64,000 bases of DNA from Cordia subcordata (lineage: Eukaryota; Streptophyta; Magnoliopsida; Boraginales; Cordiaceae), in NCBI GenBank assembly GCA_028554755.1, contig JAPTOF010000004.1:2425501-2489500 (forward strand), in the 5' to 3' direction. Position numbers and translations under genes: made by a program. The notes under the pieces were generated by a model. The model had not been told where the DNA came from, ran no database searches, and saw nothing but the letters and a program-made list of their open reading frames with translations. Position 1 is the first letter of the stretch. The number at the start of each line of letters is the position of its first letter. Shown here piece by piece: positions 33,414 through 44,400 of the stretch.

Positions 33414-35996
33414 TATCAAAGTGATTTGATCAGAGCAACCCACTGTATTGTGCCAACTAAAATATTGCTGCCATGTCCGATAATGAATTGTGCCCAGGAC
33501 AGCATTAAATATGTTGAGTGACTCGATGAAAATTTACGTAATTGGTTGGTAAGTTACAAGAGACACGAAAGGAGACGTGTTGTGTACCAAAAATTTGTTA
33601 ATTGTTGATCAGGCTTTGTTAGTGTATCAGTAGTCAGTTCCACCAGTTAAATTTTTTTTGTCATAAAAAAAAATATATTGATCACATATATTATCTCTTA
33701 AGATGATGATCATAAGAATATATATAATTAAAAGAGCACCAATCCCTTTTCTTTTTTTGCACCTCATAGTGTTGATTTGACTATTGTTTTTGGTACTCCA
33801 GTTTTAATTCAACACATTCAGCGTTATAGGTTTGAAAAACACCAAAAAAAAAAAAAAAAAGAACAAGCAAATTAAAGCTGTAAAGCAGTTACATATAATT
33901 AGTCTCGGATTTAATTTAATTCATTTTTAGTTTTTAAACTTTTTAATTTCTTAATTTTAATTTGTTTTGTTTAAATGACGTGTGTTGTATTTTTTTTATT
34001 GTTTATTATTTTCTAAAATTTTTTAGATTTTTATTTTACTTTTATTAATTTATTTTTATTTTTAAAATTAACCAAAAAATTTTCCGTCTCCAATTTTGTC
34101 TCAAATACGTCTAAAAATGTTATAAACCTTTGTTCAAAAAATCCATCTCTATTCCATTTCAAATCTGTCTCAATTTAAGATAGAAAATGTTAGATCTAGC
34201 AATTTGTAGTAGTGCAACAAAGCAATTTAAAATTAAAAATCAATTCATTAGTTGATTTGCATGGAGTCACTCATCATATTTAGAGGCTATTTAGGATTGA
34301 GGGTTCAACAAGAAAAATGTTTTGGTGGGCTGGTGATGAGTTGTTTGGTTAATGGACAAAACGTTGTATATATGTGGTGCACTAATCTGGATTATTGAAA
34401 AATCACTTATTATCCTGTGTTTTTTCTCAAACTACGGTTATCAGAAAATTATGGAGATCAGGATTATAAATTTATTTTTCAATAATTGCAACAACTAGAA
34501 AATATATACATATATATATATGTGTGTGTGTGTGTGCTCTTTCATTTATGAGTAGAGAGTAAATATTTATGCTTTATAGAATAAATAAAATTTTAAATTT
34601 TAAATAAGAGTGTTAAATATAAATAATAAAAAGAAAAATTGCAAAAGAAATTATTTAAATAACATATAAATTAAAACTTTCAGAATAAATAAAAATAATA
34701 ATTTTCTCTCAAAACCTGAGAAAGTAATATTTAAAGACAAAATTTCTATCCCAAAATAAACTTTGCGACAAAATTCGAGACAAAATTTGTGATGATTTTT
34801 GTTTTTTCTTAATTTTGAGACAGAATATAGATGGATCTTATATTCAAAATTAAATAACTTTGAAACGGAACAGAGACGTATAGCCTGTTTGGAACAGTCT
34901 TATCTGAAATCTGATAAGCATCTTATCTGATAAATATCTTATAAGAAATAAGTGTCTGATACAATAAGACTGTTTGATTTGTTAGCTGAAATGCTGTTAT
35001 AAGTTATTTTGATAATAATGTTATCAATTTTAAGTCATGATATTTTAATTTTATAATTAAATAATAAATATAAAATATAAATATTAATTAATTTTTATTT
35101 TAAAATTTTAAAACTTTTGAAATTTTAATATTTAATTTTTAATATTTTTATTTTTATTTTTTAATTATTTAGTTTTTAAATTTTGTATTTTTAATTTTAA
35201 TTTTTTAATCTTTAATTTTTTATTTTTTATTTTTAATATTTTATATTTTATTTTTATTTTAAAATTTTTAATTTTTTAATTTTTATTTTTTAATTTTAAA
35301 TTTTTATATTTTTATATTTAATTATTTTCTAACTGATAAGATATGAGATAAAATATAAGTACCCTAAACTCAACTTATTTTTTATAACTACAAATAAGAC
35401 ATCTTATTAAAAGTATCTTATAAGTGTCTTATAATAAGCTGATAACAAACAGTCTTTTTCACATAAGTTGTCAAATAAAATAAGTGTCTTATAATAAGCT
35501 CCAAACAAATACAGTAGTAATTTTACCATAACTTTATTAAAGAAAAACTTTGACACAAAATGCAATTTTTTGAAGCACTGAGTTCTAGTGATGGGTTGTA
35601 TCGTATGCCTTAAGGTTTGTACCATAATCTTCTTAAATTTGCACAGTTGAGCACAAAAGCAACATAAGTGAGAGTAAACTCCATGATGATAAGGATAGGT
35701 TCGCCATGAATGCTCGAATTAAACCTGTATGTAAGAGTTGGCCTTATTGCTAAGATCGGTGGTGGTTGAAATGTGTCGGTGAACATTTACTGTGGAATTC
35801 TGCTTCTATTTTTAGAAAAAAAAAAGATTATATTTTCTCAACTGCAATTCAGATTCAGATGGATATTAAATACGTGGGGACTGACACAGCCGCTCTTTTT
35901 CACGTTATCGTATACCTCTACAAAGAATTCGAAAACTCGATGAAGATATAAATGTAAAATATATGAATTTCAAGAAATAAATAAATTTTACTTTTA
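33414..35996. other. AT-rich intergenic DNA, no gene seen
   Basis: Mostly A/T with T-rich and A-rich runs, for example 35090-35330 built almost wholly of TTTTTAATTTT-like words. A probable MITE spans about 34885-35515, with CTGTTTGGAACAG at its left, TCCAAACAAATACAG at its right, and repeated ATCTTATAAG/CTTATAATAAG words inside. A TATATA/TGTG microsatellite is at 34505-34535. Confidence 0.5.
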
Positions 35997-36203
35997 GGAT
36001 TCGTTTGGATTAGTTTTTTTAAAAAAAATTTTAAAAAATAACTTTTTTTTAGAAGCTGAAAATTTTGATTTTTTAAAAAAATTATATTTAAACTTTTTTC
36101 AGAATTTTATTATTATTTTTAATTAAATTAAATAATTATTGTAAATTTTATATAACTTTTTAAAAAAAAAAATCTTAAAAAAAAAACCAATCCAAACAAA
36201 CAG
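35997..36203. mobile_element. MITE, Tourist/PIF-like, TTA target duplication
   Basis: GGATTCGTTTGGATTAG at the left faces CCAATCCAAACAAACAG at the right. TTA flanks both ends (35994-35996 and 36204-36206). The 207-bp A/T-rich interior resembles the element at 29169. Confidence 0.7.
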
Positions 36204-36206
36204 TTA

Positions 36207-38416
36207 AGAAACTTCTTTCACAGCTCACCACTGAAACTACAGTATACAATCAAGTTGACCTTTTAATTTTTGACAGAAATGGGAGAACATAAAATGTAGA
36301 GTGAAGTAAGTACTCACTGCAAAAGTGGGCTCAACACCAGAGGTCCACTAGAAATAGAAAACTACAAACAAGCTGATGGAAAAAGCCCAATAGCACAGAG
36401 CCCAAAAGGCTAAACTAAACAGGAAGATTCTGACCTAGAAAAAGAAAGCCTAGCCAAAAAAGGGAAAAACAGTAAGCTACTGGTCCAAGCCTACCAGAGA
36501 ATAAAAATGGGCCAGACAAATGACCAAACTAATAGGCCTGAAATCTAAATAAAAAGGTGTAGTCCCCAACACAAGATGCAGAAATTTTTTCCAAAATGTA
36601 GTTGGGTTCTAACGTCTTTTCGTTTCCCAACAGTTTCCTTTCCTTTTTTTTTTTTCTCTTTATTTTTTAAGTTCCAATAAACATTGAAACACAATCGTCG
36701 AGTGTGCAATCCTATCGAAGTTAAAAGATAAAAACAATAAACACATAATTTTAGTGATATAAACCAATAAAACCATAGAGTAAGTGGCAATATTATTCAT
36801 CTATATTCAGTGGCGGATTTAAAAATTCTCTTTACCTGGATCAATATTATGTTAACAAACTAACTTTGAAAAAAAAATGGAGAAAATTATTGTATTAATA
36901 TTAAATTAACAAACTAAATTTGAATCTTATATCCTTGACAAAAAAATACTTCATAAATGCACTTGGTGATTGGTGACTCAAGGCTCTGTGACTGTGTGAG
37001 AGTTTTTTTTTTTAACACAACTTGGCTTCTTTTGTGTTTATTTTTAGTTTATTGTCCTTTTTTTTTTGGTAATAAAATAGTTTGTTTGTTTTTTTTGAAC
37101 GTTGATTGTTATTGTTGATCATCCGCCACAGTCTATATTTCCTCTTTGGGGGGGGGGGGGGTGAAGAGTTAAAATAATAAGTTAGAGAAGAAACTTAACC
37201 AAAAAAAAATAGAACCCATTCTCCTAAAAAAGTTGCAATTGCAAAGTTTTGAATTATATTAAAGTAGTGTTAAAGAATCAAAAGAAGTATTATTGTTATA
37301 AAATTTGTTAAAATAAAAACCCTTTGAGTATAAAAATAAGTCATAAAACTCACAATTATAGACGTAAGACAAAGAAATACTATCGCTTCAACATTAAGTA
37401 GAGAATTTGAAAACCCTTTGTCAAAATAGAAAAATACATCCAAAACCTTCTAAATAATGCGGTAAACTTGAATTGACAATTTAATTTCACATATACCGCT
37501 ACAACCAATCTATTAGATATTAAACTAGGATACTTGAGAAATGTTTATTCATGATCATAAAATCAATATTCTATTATCATTTGAATTTCAAGTCTAAGAA
37601 GACCACTAAAAAACCATAGTTAGAAATATATATTTAAGAATATGTCTTTTTCTAAAAGATGGGATTTTCTACATTGAACTGGAAAGGACCAAAACTGTTT
37701 AAAGACAAGTAATAATTTCTTATAAATAAGGTATATTAATAGAAAAATTCCTTTTCAATAAATGAAAAATCATCAAACTCTATTTATCCTTATATATATA
37801 CACATTTGGTGTAAGGATGTTAAAGCCAATTAAATTCTAACATAATAGTTAATCAGTCAGTATAATTGTTGATTTTTAAATTCTAACATAATAGTTAATC
37901 AGTCAGTATAATTGTTGATTTTTCGATAAGTATGTTATTTTATTTTTTTTTACCTTGTACATTTTTGTTTTTAATTTTGTAATAGGTAAGAAATTTGAGA
38001 AACCTTCGTAAGAAAAGCAGAGCACACCCAAACTTGGTCAAAGTACATCCTTCTTGAAGGTAAGAATCCTCTAGTTTGCACCGCTTTTGAGACTTTCCCA
38101 AATCTCAAACCTCAAGAAATCTCATTCGTTAAAAAAATTACGTCTGTAAGACGACCCAAGGTGGGCCCACCGGGTTCTTGAGATCTCAGTCAGCGTTCTC
38201 TTTTCTTTCCCAATTTTACCCTCCTTTTCTGTGCCTTGAAATCAAAGAATTCATGCCGTTGCACGAACTAATTATATATTTTCTTTTCAATTTCCTCTTT
38301 TGAAAAAAAAAAAAAAGACCTTTTATTCTCTTTTGCCCTTCTAAATTCTCATGTGCTTTCTTTTGCTTATAACTGCATAACATTTGCAAGATAGCGGCTT
38401 TTGAGCAGATCAAAAG
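36207..38416. other. Intergenic DNA upstream of the GBP gene
   Basis: No gene recognised. It holds a 14-base G run (37148-37161) and a 46-bp tandem duplication (37831-37922). The last 300 bp probably include the GBP promoter and leader, but no clear TATA box was chosen. Confidence 0.5.
37831..37922. repeat. Two-copy tandem repeat, 46-bp unit
   Basis: The unit beginning TAAATTCTAACATAATAG occurs twice head to tail, at 37831 and 37877, without visible differences over the repeated part. Confidence 0.9.
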
Positions 38417-41400
38417 ATGAAGAATCTGACTAAAGTCGTTGCTTTTTCGATTTTTCTCTGCATTTTCGCATCTGGGTCGTCTTCAATTGACAATTTCCAT
38501 CAAGCGTAAGTTTTTTTCTTTGTTTTTTTTTTTTTTTTTGGTTTCTCTCTCGAAATCATATGAAATTGTACTGAAAATGTAGGCTGAGAAGAATCATACG
38601 TGTTTTTGCTTTGAATTTATGTTATGTGCTTGTTAATTTCATTGATCTTGCTTAGGCATTGTTGAATACGTTGGATAAATATTTAATCTTGGTATATCTA
38701 TGTTGCTTATTTAGTGACCCTTTTGTCTTTTTTTTATTATATTTTTTCTGTTTTCCATGTGAAAGATGTGATTTTGTTTAATTTGCCACTCTTTATGCTG
38801 CTTGTGATTTGCTTATGCTGATTGAAGATAAGTTGATGGCTATGAACTTATAACATTGATGCTATAACTTAGATATATGAAGCAGCATTCTGATGTTTGA
38901 AGATAAGTAGTGGTGGCTTTGAACTTAACTATTGGTGCTAAAATTTTAGATGTCGAGAAGCATTCAATAGAATTCAAAATATACATTATGATTAGACATC
39001 AATGTGCTCTTTAGTTATCACTCGTTAGGTCCAATAACGAGACCAAACCAAATCAAGTTTTATCAGGTGGATTCTTACTGGTTCTAGTTGTCGGCCATAT
39101 CCTCTCTTATACGTCATGGTGACAGTATGGTATCTTGAATGCATATTCTACGTCTAATACATTTTAAGCACTTTATACTGGAAAAGTTCAGGATGTGATT
39201 ATTTTCTGAAACTTAAGATATAGCTACCTAGTGGTGGAATTTTTATTGATTTTGAATGGAAAAGTTTTCTGCTATGAAGTGATATTGATAATTGAGTATG
39301 GTCTCGAAAACCTTATCATGACTGAAGATCTGATAAGAATGCATATCTTCTGGAGGACACGTTCTCATCTCACCATTAGTGAGTGACTGGCTGTTGAAGC
39401 TATCCCTCCCATATTGATTCTCTAAAAGATTTGTTTCGTTCATAAGTACTTGAGTTGTCTACCACTATCAACATATGCTTAAGTATTTTGGGCTAGTGCA
39501 TAAGATTCAATGTGGTTGACAGGTAAGTAGCTGGATTAGGTTAGGTTTGTTCATTATAGATGGCATTGCATTAGGCTATTATACTGCCTAGCAGTTGTAA
39601 ATTGTGGTCCTGTTGTGTTTAGTGTGCCAAGGATGTTGCATATTTGGAGGGTGGAGATTGTAGCATTGCTGCCACTTTGATTTAGTAGAAGTTTTGTTTT
39701 GGATTATAAGGAATTGGGTTCTGCGTTCTTTATCCTGATGAACATGGGTCAAAGCATTTTGGATGAGTGGATCAGATTCATGGTAGTCAATCTTAGTAGT
39801 TACACGTTAAATATAACTTATATATAAATGTGATGCATATAAATTATATTTGGTTTTAGTTAGTTCATGAATGTAAGAAACTTCTCCCAATTTACTTCTT
39901 TATGTGGAATTGAGTAAAGTTATGAGGATGTTTTGATTGATAGTATAATAACATACCTTCTCAGGATACTTTTGATGCTTTTCTTTTGTATTTATCAATT
40001 ACCATGCATCATCTTTTTGATTATGAAGTTCTTTGCATTTCACTTGATTTACGTTTCTGCTACGTTTGCAATAATCCTGAGACGGCCTTTTTCTCTATTT
40101 ACAGCTTTCCTATTGTTGAACCTGATCCGGGTCATACAAAACTTCGCCTTGCTAGAGAAGGACTGGAGGCAATTGAAAGAATCACAACTCCCATTGCCGC
40201 TGTTGCTGTATGCTTTATACTATTGTCCTTTAGGATTTATGCATTTAGGTCTCTTGATAATTTAGCTTCTACAATTGTGAAAAATAGGTTCATGAATTTT
40301 GATTGTGTTTGGTATAATACAGTGGGAGCAAACAAATTGTAGATAGTATTGTCCTTTCAAAAGTGCGTGAGCCTTTGGAATAATTTGTTTCTCTGTTTAT
40401 ATATGTATGGCACAATTCTAAAAGGGAGTTTCTAATTAAGCAAATTTCACATCACCTGCCCATTCTTCGGTTGTAATGGCTCTTCTTTAGTATAGCTATA
40501 ATTTCTCACTCCCTTTTTGGCCAATATATAATGTGCTTGTGGTTCTCTTACCAGGTGATTGGTCCTTATCGTTCTGGAAAATCTTTCTTGCTTAATCAGC
40601 TTCTCTCTCTTTCTTGTTATGAAGGTGCCTCTTGATAGTTGTCCATTAACTTGCCTTTTTGTGTTGTTTGTCTGTTTTTTCATTCTTTTATGACTCAGTA
40701 TGATAATATCTTTTGCAGGTTTTGGTGTTGGGCACATGCGCGACACCAAGACAAAAGGTAGGCACAAAATTCTGTCTGGGCAATATTTGTACTGCAGCAT
40801 ATATATGGCTAGCAATTTCTTAAAGTTATAATACTTTTTCTTTCCAGGGATATGGGTGTGGGGAAGTCCACTGGAGTTGAATATTGATGGTGTTAAAACT
40901 TCTGTCCTTTACCTCGATACTGAGGGGTTTGAAAGTGTTGGAAAGTCAAATGTATATGATGACCGGTAATCCTGATCATGGCTTACAATCTGCTTAAACT
41001 TGGACTTTCAGCAACATTTATGTAACTTTTTCCTTCCTTCAATTCCTGGTTTTGCAGAATCTTTGCCTTGGCAACAGTTATGAGCTCTGTGCTTATATAT
41101 AACCTACCTGAGACGGTTTGTTACTAGGCCTACACCTTGCTTTCTCTATTTATTTTCTTCTATATTGCCTTCTTCCCTTCCACTTTATTTGTGATGTTAC
41201 TTGTGCAAAATTATAATTTTCCTGAACATGTTCATGTCCAGAATATGAGCCAAACTCTTGCCATGGTTCTTCATTGATGTTTCTATGACAAGTTGGAGTG
41301 TTAGTATCTAAATGAAATTTTAGAGACTTTGTTTGTCGTATATTAGCGGAGAAAATCATGATTCATGTGTCATGAACTAGAGACATACAGGAAGGGTTGA

Positions 41401-44400
41401 TATCTGTATGCTGGGTTCAGGCACAACATTTAGAGCTGCATCAGAAACAGGCTAAATCACAGCACTTCATCTCTTAGACAATGCCACGTGACAGCTAAGA
41501 AACTGCTGAATATGATAAAGAAAACTAATATTTGCTCCACTATATATATAGTATAAATATTATTCTATAAATATAGTCTTATTAAACTGGATATTCTATA
41601 TACTTTTCTTTACATCCTTCACTTTAATTTCTAGCCATCAAGAAATGAAAACACTCTTTTTATGTTTCCAGGTACTTTGTGGTTGAATGGTTCCAATTGT
41701 CGCTGTTTCTTTTTTACCTTTCCCCATTACCATGACATTCACTCCAGCTCTGCTCATTACTTTTTGAATAAGAATATCGCTGGCTGTATTAGGTCCTGCT
41801 TGTTGTAATTAATATGTAATTATTGTTACGGATTTTACCGACCGTCACCTCTAAAAGAAGCTACTTTGGAACTTGACCACACATAGTTGTGTTGTTCAAG
41901 ACACTTGTGTTTCATGCAAAACATTTGTGGTTGTGGATTCAACTGCGTCTATGCAACAGATGAAAAGTGATTAGTCTTTATGTCAATTAAAAAAATCCAT
42001 GTTATTGAGTGTACAGATCCGTGAAGCAGACATATCGCGGTTATCATTTGCGGTTGAACTTGCTGAAGAATTCTATGGCAGGTCTGCAGCTCCTACGTGC
42101 TAACTGGGTTTCCTAATACATATCTTAGATGTGCCTTTGTTGCCTTTGAATCTATAAGTAGGCTTTTGGACTCTCATTTGTCTTACTAACACTGGCTTAA
42201 TTTGTCTTTGTGTTTTCTGCCCAAACACATTGAAAAGAGTGAAGGTAAATATATTTATCTTAAACTCTTGTATCTTTTTGTTAATCATCCACCTCTTTGT
42301 GAATAGAGAGAGGCTAGGTGAAGCCATATTACGCTTTGCATTAATTGGAAGTCTGTTTTGCAGGGTCAGGATGTTGCTTTTGTGCCAGCAAAGCTCCTAT
42401 GGCTTATCCAACGTGATTTCCTACGTAAGTCTGGATGTTGAAATCCTGAATGAGATTATGCCTCTGCAGGGATAATAAATATGTTTTACCAGATGTTGTT
42501 TTGTGATTAAATTTGTAAACGCATTTCTGTCAGCCAACATACTCTCTAAATTGAATTATTCATTTTATTTCCATTACATGAGCTGAAGTTTTTCTTTTGA
42601 CCATATATCTGCTAGTTCTTTACAGGGGAATATTGCGGGTGTGTTGTCTTTTACTTGTTGCTACTATGTTCCTTTTGTTAACTTGTTATTGGCCATACAC
42701 AGAAGGAAAATCAGTGAAAGAAATGGTAGATGAAGCACTCCAGCATGTCCCTAATACAAATGGTTAGTTCTCAATCAACCTACATTTGTTCATAAAGGAA
42801 GTTTATCGCATCATAATTTAATAGTGCATTTGTATAGCTAAAATCTTGGTTTTCTTGTGTCTGCAGGGGACAAAAACATAGAACAGGTATCATTCTTCTA
42901 GTTGACTTTCATCTTTTTCCAAATATTATTGTTGCTGAAAACGTATTTCATTTTCTGGGATGGAGATCAGGTTAACCAGATCCGTGATTCTCTATCTATT
43001 ATGGGAGATAATAGCACAGCCTTCAGCTTGCCCCAGGTATGTCTTTCATATATTTACTACTTTCTTTTCAGTTAACCTTGACATGATTTTTTATTAAATT
43101 GGTTTTATCAAATTCATAAGCACCTCTAGCTTTCAATATTTTATCAAAATGATTTTTATTGATAATATCTTGGACTTGGATAAGCTGGAAGTCACGTAGT
43201 TGTCATATACTAATCTTGGCATTTGCATGTCCGGTAGAATAAGGTATTGCAGGTACCTGCACTTGAAACTTTCTCCTCTTTGTTATTGGTTATCTTTTTC
43301 AAAATTTTAGCGAAGTGACTGAAACTTTGGTCAGATAATTGATGCAGCTTATACAGGATATTATAGAAGGGTAAACTAGAGGTAAAACAAGAGAATGTAG
43401 GACTGAGGGATTGTATTAAACTATGCAAAAGGCCAAAATTTTTCTTCCTGAAGAAAAGGGAAATAACAAAGCATAGCAGTTCAAAATCTTCGCTGAATGA
43501 TAATTCCTACCAGTCTGGATGCTGCTGATGCGGTCCCTTTTCTCCTCTATATGACGCCAAGCCAATTAACAAGGCCACTACAACATTGATTTTTGTCATA
43601 CGGTGGCCTAGTACTACATATCTTTCTGTAGAAAGTTTAAATATTTGTCAAATCCCCCACCGGAACTCATAAAAAGAGAAGTAAACAAGGCATACGTATA
43701 GTCCTTACTAGTTACTCCTTATTTCTCTTTCTTGCTTTCTGTGTTTACCTTCTCCTCCCTCACAGCATCTATGATAGAAGAGCTTTCTTTCATTTATTTT
43801 CGCGAGTCCTTTTAGCATTTTAGACATTTATAAAATGGAATCCACTACGAGGTGTTGCAATGCTGATTAACTCTTAGTTTATCAGAAAAAAGAGCAATTT
43901 CTTTTCTTCATATGATGTTTCTGTATGCTTATTCTTTGCTTTGGGTTCACATTTGGTATTGCTTTTTAAAATCTGAGAATGATATGAGGGCCTTTCTGGA
44001 CATTTCTACAGCCCCATCTCCAGCGCACAAAGCTCTGCGACATGAAGGATGGTGAACTTGATCCAATTTATGTTAAGAAGAGGGACCAATTAAAGGACCT
44101 TGTCGCTTTGATCATTCGTCCAAAGATTGTTCAGGGCAAGGCTCTCAATGGAAAGGAGTTTGTATCTTTCTTGGAGCAGGTGATCTTGTAATGCTATAGT
44201 ATTATGGATTTTGAATTTGAAAGCCTTGGCTGATTATTAAGTCTTTTTGTTGTCTTATATCTGTTGGATAGCAGATGCTTAGCCTTGGTGGCATCCACAA
44301 ATTATGCCAAAAGGAAAACCAAAGAGCTTGAGCTTGATTTTATGTTACTTTCCGGATGATTGAGACTACAATAATAATCACCTTAGACAGAGCATGTCCT

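Noticed and set aside
39933..40342. Frames of 110 and 118 codons in GBP intron 1
   Set aside because: They cross the acceptor of exon 2; only 40105-40207 in the third frame is exon.
40447..40815. 122-codon antisense frame in the GBP gene
   Set aside because: Covers exons 3-4 and introns on the wrong strand.
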